This document shows, one piece after another, positions 1 to 8,149 of a stretch of DNA of 64,000 nucleotides; the first letter of the stretch is position 1, and every line of letters begins with the position of its first letter. The notes beneath the pieces are model-generated. The model was not told where the DNA came from and ran no database searches. It saw only the letters and a program-made list of their open reading frames with translations. The DNA is from Salminus brasiliensis (Eukaryota; Chordata; Actinopteri; Characiformes; Bryconidae): contig NC_132881.1 in assembly GCF_030463535.1 (NCBI RefSeq), forward strand, positions 9,842,526 through 9,906,525, written 5' to 3'. Both the position numbers and the translations under genes were made by a program.

Positions 1-81
1 AGGTAAAAAGACTAGAGAAAATCTTGCAAATAAAAGTACAAAAAGGTAGTAGACAGAGCTATAAAGAAGAGGAAACACTCT

Positions 82-171
82 CGACTCTGGTGGGACTCGA
101 ACCCACAACCTTTGAATTGCTCCAGCTATTTATCTAGAAGTCCAAAGCGCTATCCATTGCGCCACAGAGCC
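82..171 (-). tRNA. tRNA-Arg (TCT), intron-containing, copy 1
   Basis: On the minus strand the acceptor GGCTCTG pairs with CAGAGTC, the D-stem is GCGC/GCGC and the T-arm is GTGGG-TTCGAGT-CCCAC. The anticodon loop reads CT-TCT-A and is followed by a ~16-17 nt intron before the 3' half of the anticodon stem (TTCAA). Vertebrate tRNA-Arg(TCT) genes are known to carry an intron at this place. All stems pair, so this copy looks functional. The nearest pol III terminator on the minus strand is a T-run at about 42-46. Position 26 is T where copy 2 has A. Confidence 0.95.
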
Positions 172-407
172 CAGGCGAAGAAACTGGTTCCTTGGCCAAC
201 CTTCCTATAAAATAACAGTAGTGCTGCTAATATTTGAGGCAAATAATAAATTTACTATGCATATGTAAATCCCAGTGGTCTGATGATTATCTGCAAGTCT
301 AAGCACACACCAAAGCTCTGCATACTGTTAGTCATAGTCTGACGCCAATAAAAAAAGGGTTGATTTACTCATTGTAGCAGTTACTGATTAAAGATTACCC
401 AAGGAAA

Positions 408-481
408 AGGCACAGCTGGGATGCGAACCCAGGATCTCCTGTTTACTAGACAGGCGCTATAACCAACTAAGCCGCGGCACC
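408..481 (-). tRNA. tRNA-Thr (AGT), copy 1
   Basis: On the minus strand the anticodon arm CCTGT-CTAGTAA-ACAGG gives anticodon AGT, which decodes ACT (Thr, as inosine at the wobble position). The acceptor is GGTGCCG paired with CTGTGCC, with one mismatch at pair 6-67 that copy 2 does not have. The T-loop is TTCGCAT rather than the usual TTCGAAT, which weakens the B box. A TTTT terminator follows directly on the minus strand. It may be functional, but it is less canonical than copy 2. Confidence 0.88.
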
Positions 482-1004
482 CTACCTGACTGGTTTTCTA
501 TATCAACACAATATAGCTTCAGGCAAACTCAAAAACATTCTCTTGCATACAAACTTCACACAGACAGCAAAAAAAACTTCCCTGATTAGGAACCTCTGCA
601 TTTTCCAGAAACAAATAACATCAACTCTGAAAGCTTGTCTCAATTGCTTAAACCTATCATACACATGTACAGAGTACTAGACCTTGTCACGCAGAATGTA
701 CACACAAAACTTAGCATCTTTTGTTTACCCTTCAGGTTCCGTTTAAACATCTTTTAATGGATCAGTAAACATCATTCTGATTCAGAAAAGGCTAAAATCC
801 TACATTTCAAACTGCTTCATCTCACTTTTCAAAAATACATGCAGAATCTTCTGCAGCACAAATATGTTCCAATACCCCAACATCAAACAGAATATTTCTG
901 AAAGTTTGAAATTGCTATTAATTAGGTAAAAAGACTAGAGAAAATCTTGCAAATAAAAGTACAAAAAGGTAGTAGACAGAGCTATAAAGAAGAGGAAACA
1001 CTCT

Positions 1005-1094
1005 TGACTCTGGTGGGACTCGAACCCACAACCTTTGAATTGCTCCAGCTATTTATCTAGAAGTCCAATGCGCTATCCATTGCACCACAGAGCC
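1005..1094 (-). tRNA. tRNA-Arg (TCT), intron-containing, copy 2
   Basis: Same architecture as copy 1, with anticodon TCT, an intron after the anticodon and T-arm GTGGG-TTCGAGT-CCCAC. The D-stem carries one G-U pair (GTGC/GCGC) and the discriminator base is A instead of G. The GCGCATTGG junction matches the canonical form better than copy 1. Probably functional. Confidence 0.93.
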
Positions 1095-1330
1095 CAGGTG
1101 AAGAAACTGGTTCCTTGGCCAACCTTTCTATAAAATAACAGTAGTGCTGCTAATATTTGAGGCAAATAATAAATTTACTATGCATATGTAAATCCCAGTG
1201 GTCTGATGATTATCTGCAAGTCTAAGCACACACCAAAGCTCTGCATACTGTTAGTCATAGTCTGACGCCAATAAAAAAAGGGTTGATTTACTCATTGTAG
1301 CAGTTACTGATTAAAGATTACCCAAGGAAA

Positions 1331-1404
1331 AGGCACCGCTGGGATTCGAACCCAGAATCTCCTGTTTACTAGACAGGCGCTATAACCAACTAAGCCGCGG
1401 CACC
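1331..1404 (-). tRNA. tRNA-Thr (AGT), copy 2
   Basis: The best-formed threonine copy. Acceptor GGTGCCG pairs with CGGTGCC, the anticodon is AGT and the T-loop is the canonical TTCGAAT, giving an intact B box (GGTTCGAATCC). A TTTT terminator follows immediately on the minus strand. One variable-region change (GATTCT where other copies have GATCCT) is tolerable. Confidence 0.95.
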
Positions 1405-1927
1405 CTACCTGACTGGTTTTTTATATCAACACAATATAGCTTCAGGAAAACTCAAAAACATTCTCTTGCATACAAACTTCACACAGACAGCAAAAACAAC
1501 TTCCCTGATTAGGAACCTCTGCATTTTCCAGAAACAAATAACATCAACTCTGAAAGCTTGTCTCAATTGCTTAAACCTATCATATACATGTACAGAGTAC
1601 TAGACCTTGTCACGCAGAATGTACACACAAAACTTAGCATCTTTTGTTTACCCTTCAGGTTCCGTTTAAACATCTTTTAATGGATCAGTAAACATCATTC
1701 TGATTCAGAAAAGGCTAAAATCCTACATTTCAAACTGCTTCATCTCACTTTTCACAAATACATGCAGAATCTTCTGCAGCACAAATATGTTCCAATACCC
1801 CAACATCAAACAGAATATTTCTGAAAGTTTGAAATTGCTATTAATTAGGTAAAAAGACTAGAGAAAATCTTGCAAATAAAAGTACTAAAAGGTAGTAGAC
1901 AGAGCTATAAAGAAGAGGAAACACTCT

Positions 1928-2017
1928 TGACTCTGGTGGGACTCAATCCCACAACCTTTGAATTGCTCCAGCTATTCATCTAGCAATCCAATGCGCTATC
2001 CACTGTGACACAGAGCC
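1928..2017 (-). pseudogene. tRNA-Arg-derived pseudogene, anticodon GCT, copy 3
   Basis: This keeps the tRNA-Arg acceptor but has three kinds of damage. The T-loop is ATTGAGT, which destroys the B box. The D-stem is TCAC against GCGC, with two mismatches. The anticodon has changed from TCT to GCT (minus-strand loop TT-GCT-A). GCT would be a serine anticodon, but the body lacks the long variable arm of tRNA-Ser, so decay is the simplest reading. Confidence 0.85.
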
Positions 2018-2254
2018 CAGGTGAAGAAATTGGTTCCTTGGCCAACCTTCCTATAAAATAACAGTAGTGCTACTAATATTTGAGGCAAATAATGAATTTA
2101 CTATGCATATGTAAATCCCAGTGGTCTGATGATTATCTGCAAGTCTAAGCACACACCAAAGCTCTGCATACTGTTAGTCATAGTCTGACGCCAATAAAAA
2201 AAAGGGTTGATTTACTCATTGTAGCAGTTACTGATTAAAGATTACCCAAGGAAA

Positions 2255-2328
2255 AGGCACCGTTGGGATGCGAACCCAGGATCTCCTGTTTACTAGACAG
2301 GCGCTATAACCAACTAAGCCACGGCACC
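2255..2328 (-). tRNA. tRNA-Thr (AGT), copy 3
   Basis: Anticodon arm CCTGT-CTAGTAA-ACAGG is intact and the acceptor pairs fully (GGTGCCG with CGGTGCC). The T-loop is TTCGCAT and pair 49-65 of the T-stem is mismatched (C-A), so promoter strength and folding may be reduced. Terminator TTTT is present on the minus strand. Could be a functional gene or an early pseudogene. Confidence 0.8.
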
Positions 2329-2851
2329 CTACCTGAGCGGCTTTCTATATCAACACAATATAGCTTCAGGCAAACTCAAAAACATTCTCTTGCATACAAA
2401 CTTCACACAGACAGCAAAAAAAACTTCCCTGATTAGGAACCTCTGCATTTTCCAGAAACAAATAACATCAACTCTGAAAGCTTGTCTCAATTGCTTAAAC
2501 CTATCATACACATGTACAGAGTACTAGACCTTGTCACGCAGAATGTACACACAAAACTTAGCATCTTTTGTTTACCCTTCAGGTTCCGTTTAAACATCTT
2601 TTAATGGATCAGCAAACATCATTCTGATTCAGAAAAGGCTAAAATCCTACATTTCAAACTGCTTCATCTCACTTTTCACAAATACATGCAGAATCTTCTG
2701 CAGCACAAATATGTTCCAATACCCCAACATCAAACAGAATATTTCTGAAAGTTTGAAATTGCTATTAATTAGGTAAAAAGACTAGAGAAAATCTTGCAAA
2801 TAAAAGTACTAAAAGGTAGTAGACAGAGCTATAAAGAAGAGGAAACACTCT

Positions 2852-2941
2852 TGACTCTGGTGGGACTCAATCCCACAACCTTTGAATTGCTCCAGCTATT
2901 CATCTAGCAATCCAATGCGCTATCCACTGTGACACAGAGCC
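2852..2941 (-). pseudogene. tRNA-Arg-derived pseudogene, anticodon GCT, copy 4
   Basis: Shares the damaged T-loop (ATTGAGT), broken D-stem and GCT anticodon of copy 3, so the damaged form was itself duplicated as part of the 924 bp unit. Confidence 0.85.
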
Positions 2942-3178
2942 CAGGTGAAGAAATTGGTTCCTTGGCCAACCTTCCTATAAAATAACAGTAGTGCTGCTAA
3001 TATTTGAGGCAAATAATGAATTTACTATGCATATGTAAATCCCAGTGGTCTGATGATTATCTGCAAGTCTAAGCACACACCAAAGCTCTGCATACTGTTA
3101 GTCATAGTCTGACGCCAATAAAAAAAAGGGTTGATTTACTCATTGTAGCAGTTACTGATTAAAGATTACCCAAGGAAA

Positions 3179-3252
3179 AGGCACCGTTGGGATGCGAACC
3201 CAGGATCTCCTGTTTACTAGACAGGCGCTATAACCAACTAAGCCACGGCACC
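3179..3252 (-). tRNA. tRNA-Thr (AGT), copy 4
   Basis: Same features as copy 3: intact AGT anticodon arm and acceptor, T-loop TTCGCAT, mismatched pair 49-65, TTTT terminator on the minus strand. Confidence 0.8.
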
Positions 3253-3775
3253 CTACGTGACTCGTTTTTTATATCAATACAATATAGCTTCAGGCAAACT
3301 CAAAAACATTCTCTTGCATACAAACTTTACACAGACAGCAAAAACAACTTCCCTGATTAGGAACCTCTGCATTTTCCAGAAACAAATAACATCAACTCTG
3401 AAAGCTTGTCTCAATTGCTTAAACCTATCATATACATGTACAGAGTACTAGACCTTGTCACGCAGAATGTACACACAAAACTTAGCATCTTTTGTTTACC
3501 CTTCAGGTTCCGTTTAAACATCTTTTAATGGATCAGCAAACATCATTCTGATTCAGAAAAGGCTAAAATCCTACATTTCAAACTGCTTCATCTCACTTTT
3601 CACAAATACATGCAGAATCTTCTGCAGCACAAATATGTTCCAATACCCCAACATCAAACAGAATATTTCTGAAAGTTTGAAATTGCTATTAATTAGGTAA
3701 AAAGACTAGAGAAAATCTTGCAAATAAAAGTACAAAAAGGTAGTAGACAGAGCTATAAAGAAGAGGAAACACTCT

Positions 3776-3865
3776 CGACTCTGGTGGGACTTGAACCCAC
3801 AACCTTTGAATTGCTCCAGCTATTTATCTAGAAGACCAACACGCTATCCACTGTGACACAGAGCC
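3776..3865 (-). pseudogene. tRNA-Arg (TCT) pseudogene, copy 5
   Basis: The T-arm is good (GTGGG-TTCAAGT-CCCAC) and the anticodon is still TCT, but the D-stem is broken as in copies 3 and 4 and the anticodon stem has lost pair 31-39 (TTGGT where TTGGA is expected). The copy thus mixes the damaged left half of copies 3-4 with a good right half, as expected from gene conversion within the array. Confidence 0.75.
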
Positions 3866-4101
3866 CAGGTGAAGAAATTGGTTCCTTGGCCAACCTTCCT
3901 ATAAAATAACAGTAGTGCTGCTAATATTTGAGGCAAATAATACATTTACTGTGCATATGTAAATCCCAGTGGTCTGATGATTATCTGCAAGTCTAAGCAC
4001 ACACCAAAGCTCTGCATACTGTTAGTCATAGTCTGACGCCAATAAAAAAAGGGTTGATTTACTCATTGTAGCAGTTACTGATTAAAGATTACCCAAGGAA
4101 G

Positions 4102-4152
4102 AGGCACCGCTGGGATTCCAAGCCAGGATCTCCTGTTTACTAGACAGGCGCT
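4102..4152 (-). pseudogene. truncated tRNA-Thr (AGT), copy 5
   Basis: The 3' half of the tRNA (acceptor strand, T-arm, anticodon arm) is present on the minus strand, then the sequence switches at 4152/4153 into a retrotransposon LTR. The D-arm and 5' acceptor strand are missing. The T-arm also carries substitutions (GGCTTGGAATCCC). Confidence 0.85.
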
Positions 4153-4354
4153 TGTTGTGTTGACTTGTCGTTCAGAGTCAGACATTAACCACACACGATT
4201 ATGGAACAGAGAGCTTACTATTTTTTTTATTCTTCCCCTCCTTTCCTCTCTTCTTTCTCTTACCTCAAACAGTCCACTAGTGCCCCCCAGTGTCCTAAAT
4301 CCGTAACAACGAATTTGTTTAATATATGCATTAAACACATTGCATATGGACACA
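4153..4354 (-). repeat. 3' LTR of the Gypsy element
   Basis: About 202 bp, TG...CA bounded (minus strand TGTGTCCATATG to CAACACAACA). It matches 7949-8149 apart from a few bases, including ATTTTTTTTATT against ATTTTGTTTATT and one extra A near 4163. It abuts the truncated tRNA-Thr on its outer side. Confidence 0.92.
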
Positions 4355-4365
4355 TCTTCCCTCTT
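4355..4365 (-). other. polypurine tract
   Basis: The minus strand reads AAGAGGGAAGA directly before the 3' LTR, the expected place and composition for the plus-strand primer of an LTR retroelement. Confidence 0.8.
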
Positions 4366-4467
4366 GAACAAAGAATACTTCTTGTAACTCAGAAGAACCT
4401 GACAGTATTATTAATGTAACAGTAACGCTTTAACTAAAACCTGAATATTGTAAATCACATTTTATGA

Positions 4468-5544
4468 TCATTCCATAACAAAATCTTTAGTCCAGCTAGG
4501 TGCATTTCTAATTCTGACAGGTCTGGACTGGCTAACCGAGTCAGAGTTAGTTATTTGGTCAGTCCCTGTATCAGTACAGTCCATTGCCCTATCAGAATCC
4601 ACATCTGTGCTCAAGTTGGGAAGTACGGACAGATGTGAGGAGTTCCAGGTTCTTCCATCATCCAACAAGTATGTATCCGGTCCTTTCTTTGTCACGATAG
4701 TTCTAGGTTTAGAAAACTTCAGTTCTCCTTTCTTCACTTTCCATGGTTTCCTCACCCTCACTTTGTCACCAGGCCGGAAGTTGGAAGACTTGGCATGTCT
4801 TTGCTGATCGGTGTACGCTTTCATTTTCTGTTGTTTACTCCCCACTCTTTCTCGCATCGCTTTCTTCTCTGTTAGTGGGGCAGGCATATCGATCACCTGT
4901 AGCTTTGTTCTCATTCGCCGGCCATGGAGCAGTTCTGATGGGGATACTCCAGTGGTTGAATGAGGAGTGTCTCTGTAGTCCCTCAGGTAAGTTCTCAGGA
5001 ATGACTTCCAGGGTTCTCCTTGAATGGATGCAGTCTGTAAGCAGTCCTTAACGCTTCTGTTGAATCTCTCAACTTCTCCATTAGCTCTTGGGTAGTACAC
5101 TGAAGATCTCAGGTGTTGTATTCCACTCTCTTTGAGAAAGTCAGCAAACTCAGCAGAGAGAAATTGAGGACCATTGTCACTTATCAGCGTCTTTGGGATT
5201 CCTTCTCGAGAGAAAAGGGCAGTCAGGAACTGTATAATAGTAGCTGTGTCAACGCGGTGAGCAAACGCTACTTCAGGCCATTTACTAAAGTAATCTACCA
5301 GTGATATGGCAAATCTACAATCAGGAGGAGCTTTCTCAAATGGGCCTATGATGTCTACGGACACCTTTTCCCAAGCAGCAGCTGGTAGGGGAACTGGTTG
5401 CAGTGGAGCATCATGGGTGACAGTTGTCTTGTCATTCTGTTGGCAGGTTGAGCAGTTCTTAATGCATATTTCTATCTGAGAGTCCATTTTGGGCCACCAG
5501 TACAACTCTCTAAGGCGTTGTTTGGTACGCACAATACCCAACAA
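4468..5544 (-). pseudogene. Gypsy integrase region of pol
   Basis: A 358-codon open stretch on the minus strand. Residues 31 and 34 are the two cysteines (CSTC) of the HHCC zinc domain; the upstream histidines are missing because the sequence is interrupted just before. The catalytic triad is visible: D64 (SVDIIGPF), D123 (ISDNGPQF) and E159 (NGEVER), with the D-35-E spacing of retroviral-type integrases. A GPY/F-like C-terminal module follows around residues 255-310 (GDKVRVRK ... KKGPDTYLL). In an intact element integrase inserts the cDNA into host DNA. This frame is separated from RT by stops and a deletion, so it is a fragment of a broken polyprotein. Confidence 0.9.
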
Positions 5545-5847
5545 TACACTGGACAGTCATTACATTCTGAACGGAAGTCTTCCTCAGACACAGCACTCAG
5601 GTCAGTGAGTATGGCAGCCACTGACTCAATCTCTTCTGCGTATGCAGTGTCAGTTTCAGGCAGTGGGAGTCTCGTTACTGTCCATCTGAGTCAAGACTGC
5701 ACCTACCCTATAGTCTGAGGCATCTGTTGAAACAATGGTTGACTTACTGGGGTCAAACATCACCAGTGCAGTGCTATGCACAATCAACTGCTTGACTTGC
5801 TTAAATGCTGCTTGAGCTGTCTTGTTCCAGTGAAATGAACAATCTTT
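5545..5847 (-). pseudogene. RNase H remnant with internal deletion
   Basis: Between the end of the RT frame and the start of the integrase frame there are only ~300 bp. At 5710-5727 the minus strand encodes TDASDY, the first catalytic aspartate motif of a Gypsy RNase H, in a different frame from both neighbours. The rest of RNase H and the start of the integrase zinc domain are absent or scrambled; a complete element would have roughly 1 kb more here. The residual sequence near 5560-5690 resembles an acidic linker, but I cannot place it securely. Confidence 0.7.
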
Positions 5848-6537
5848 TCAAAGAAGAGCTCTCATGGGCTCAACGACAGTTGCGTAATTTGGCACAAACT
5901 TGCTGTACCATGCACTCAGGCCAAGGAAAGAGCGCAAGGTTGCAGGATCGGAAGGGGACGGTGCATTCAGAATAGCAGCAACATGAGAGTCATCTGGCAG
6001 CAGACCCTCTGGTCCAATCTTTTGACCAAGGAAGCTTAGTGTGGTTTGCCGGAGTTGGCATTTGTTAACATTGAGCTTCAGTCCAGCATCATTGATTTTG
6101 CGCAACACCGCACTCAGGTTGGCGTCATGCTCCGCCTCTGACGATCCATATGTAATGACGTCATCAAGGTAGCATTGCACCCCCTTCATGCCACTGAGAA
6201 TCTGCATCATCATCTTTTGGAAAGCTGCTGGGGCTGAACACAGTCCATATGGGACTCTGCAGTACCGGTACAGTCCTTCATGTGTAATGAAAGCAGTGAG
6301 CCCCCTACTCTCTTCATGCAGCGTCAGTTGATGGTAAGCAGATTTCAAATCCAGAGTTGAGAACATCACGGCGCCACGCAGTTCTGACAGAATGTCCTCA
6401 ATCAGTGGCAATGGATGGCTATCCCTAATCACAGCCTTGTTAAGTTCCCTCAGGTCAACACACATGCGTATGCCACCAGTTCTCTTTTTTGGTGACCACA
6501 ATTGGAGAGACCCATTCAGACGCATCAATTTTCTCAA
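5848..6537 (-). pseudogene. Gypsy reverse transcriptase region of pol
   Basis: A 229-codon open stretch. Visible RT motifs are MCVDLRELNK (residues 25-34), TLDLKSAYHQ with the first catalytic Asp at 63, the VPYGLCSAPAAFQ block (95-107) and the YLDD active site (123-126). RT copies the element RNA into DNA in cytoplasmic particles. The frame is offset from the protease frame by an indel near the T-run at ~6484-6489 and ends at a stop (5848-5850) where the RT connection should continue, so it is not expressed as a full enzyme. Confidence 0.92.
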
Positions 6538-7226
6538 TTATGCCGTGTTTTTCCAGGTCCTTGAGTTCCTCGGAGACAGCATCGCGAACTGAGAGAGGTA
6601 AGTGTCGGAGGTTCTGTCGTACAGGCTTCACATCAGGCCGGAGCTTCACTTTGTGCACGAAGTTTCTCGCACATCCGAACGTGGCAGGTGACCCACCATC
6701 ATGTTCAAAGTGAGTAGATGGAGCTTTGGCTTGGTGGAGCGTTGCACAGATTTCCGACGCCTGTGTTAGTAACTGTCCTCCTTTAATCTGCAGCTGGAGA
6801 GCAGTAACCAGGTCCATGCCCAGTACAGGTGTCCCTGTCTTCACTATGTAAAAGTCAGTAGAGGCAGTACTACCATTGTGAGTAACGTCAGCTCTAAGAC
6901 ATCCTATCACATTCAGTTTTTCCTTAGAATACGTCACAAGCTGCACTTTTGGATTATGCAGTTTAACTGAGCTAAAATTAGCATTGTAAATACTATTAGG
7001 CAGTATAGAAACGCCAGATCCTGTATCAACTAGCAATTTTACATTACATGCAGCAGTAGTATTTGGTAGAGTGATGGTAACAGGGCACATTAGTTTAATT
7101 GCATCAACAGTGAAATTATTTTCAACACTTAAAACACACATTTCAGGCACAGTCACTTCATTAACTGGCTTTCGAGAGGACTTGCATACTCTTGAGAAGT
7201 GTCCCAATTTTCCACATGACTTGCAT
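6455..7226 (-). pseudogene. Gypsy zinc knuckle and protease region
   Basis: The minus strand first encodes a CCHC zinc knuckle at 7184-7225 (spacing C-x2-C-x4-H-x4-C), which packages element RNA. It continues in frame to an aspartic protease core (LLVDTGSGVSILP, catalytic Asp ~61 residues after the knuckle His region) and on to the N-terminal part of RT. The frame is lost at the short T-run near 6486, after which RT continues in another frame. Upstream it is disconnected from gag by a frame change near the T-run at 7321-7330. Confidence 0.88.
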
Positions 7227-7980
7227 TTAGAGTTTGTTGCAGGGCACGACTTGTCATTTGCTTTGTGCTCAGCAGCACCACGCCGGTAGCATGACCTCGC
7301 ACCATCAGTTTTACGAGCAGGTTTTTTTTTGGGTTACGTGCCTTCTTTTGCACTTGCACAGCAGCAACGGGCTTTGTATCAGTCACAGAAATCGCTAACA
7401 GCTATAGCGGCTTCAGTACGCCTGGCTACATCCAGAGTTTTATCCAGTGTCAAACCTTCTTCCATTAAAAGTCTTTCACGGATGCGGGAACTGTTTGTTT
7501 TCTCTACAATTTGATCCCGAAGCATCTCATCCTCCATAGCTCCAAACTGACATTTTTTACCAGTTCACGCAATGCTGCGACATAGTGATCAATTGACTCA
7601 CCTACAGCTTGTGCTCTTTGCCTAAAGCGGTATCTTTCTGCGACAATGTTTAGTTTTGGACTGAAGTGCTTCTCCAAAGCCTTTACTGAGCCCTCATAGT
7701 CATCTTTTTCGAGTGGTAAGGTGCTGTAGATTCGGTTACCCTCCGTTCCCAAGCAGTGAATAAGCAAGGCTCTCTTCCTCTCGGCAGGAAACTCGCCTCC
7801 CCCGACAGCAAGCAGATAGTTATCGAATAGCATTTTCCAAGTAGCAAATGGAATTGTCGGGTTGCCTGGGCAGTCCAGGAACACAGCAGGAGGTTGCAAG
7901 GAGAGCAGAGCCATGTCTGTATCTTCACTCCTTCTCTCGTCGCCACTTTGTTGTGTTGCTTGTCGTTCAGAGTCAGACAT
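7227..7980 (-). pseudogene. Gypsy gag, frameshifted
   Basis: The minus strand encodes a gag-like protein. An ATG at 7980 lies inside the 5' LTR and is in frame with a second ATG at 7914; the first would read through the end of the LTR and the primer binding site. The frame stays open to about 7504, but the gag-like content leaves it near the T-run at 7553-7558 and continues in another frame (about 7260-7550), then shifts again near 7329 before the zinc knuckle. Gag forms the particle shell in related elements. Both frame changes lie at homopolymers, so sequencing error is an alternative to decay. Confidence 0.75.
7936..7945 (-). other. primer binding site, tRNA-Ser-like
   Basis: The minus strand reads TGGCGACGAG three bases inside the 5' LTR. 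This is complementary to the 3' end of vertebrate tRNA-Ser(GCT) including CCA (…CTCGTCGCCA), recalled from known tRNA sequences. Placement next to the LTR is as expected for first-strand priming. Confidence 0.7.
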
Positions 7981-8149
7981 TAACCACACACGATTATGGA
8001 ACAGAGAGCTTACTATTTTGTTTATTCTTCTCCTCCTTTCCTCTCTTCTTTCTCTTACCTCAAACAGTCCACTAGTGCCCCCCAGTGTCCTAAATCCGTA
8101 ACAACGAATTTGTTTAATATATGCATTAAACACATTGCATATGGACACA
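7949..8149 (-). repeat. 5' LTR of the Gypsy element
   Basis: 201 bp, TG...CA bounded, nearly identical to 4153-4354. It holds a candidate gag ATG at 7980. The outer flank (ACAAAGTTACA) does not continue the tRNA array and does not duplicate the bases beside the other LTR (GGCGCT). Confidence 0.92.

Larger units (their letters stand above)
1..4152 (-). repeat. tandem array of ~923 bp tRNA-Arg/tRNA-Thr unit
   Basis: The same sequence (beginning AGGTAAAAAGACTAGAG) restarts at 1, 924, 1847, 2771 and 3695, giving periods of 923, 923, 924 and 924 bp. Each unit carries a tRNA-Arg(TCT) and, about 240 bp further along the plus strand, a tRNA-Thr(AGT), both on the minus strand. Spacer sequence is nearly as well conserved as the tRNA genes, which points to recent duplication or gene conversion. 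The array enters the window from the left, so its true copy number is unknown. The fifth unit is cut at 4152 by a retrotransposon LTR. No protein-coding gene is visible in the spacers; the 64-codon reading frame at 3257-3451 is spacer sequence. Confidence 0.95.
4153..8149 (-). mobile_element. Ty3/Gypsy LTR retrotransposon, decayed
   Basis: A complete LTR-to-LTR layout on the minus strand: 5' LTR, primer binding site, gag with zinc knuckle, protease, reverse transcriptase, RNase H remnant, integrase, polypurine tract, 3' LTR. RT before integrase is the Ty3/Gypsy order. No envelope gene is seen between integrase and the 3' LTR. The two LTRs differ at only a few positions by eye, which suggests a fairly young insertion. 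The coding part is nevertheless broken by at least four frame changes (near 7555, 7329, 6486 and 5850) and lacks most of RNase H, so it cannot be autonomous. Flanking bases show no target-site duplication. Confidence 0.93.

Noticed and set aside
1928..2941. Copies 3 and 4 as true tRNA-Ser(GCT) genes
   Set aside because: The body is tRNA-Arg without a long variable arm, the D-stem is mispaired and the B box is destroyed.
4366..4467. Envelope gene, making the Gypsy element an endogenous retrovirus
   Set aside because: Only ~100 bp lie between the end of the integrase frame and the polypurine tract, so there is no room for an envelope frame.
4201..5718. Plus-strand open frames across the Gypsy element (for example 4743-5051)
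   Set aside because: They lie antisense to clear integrase and LTR sequence and show no recognisable motif.
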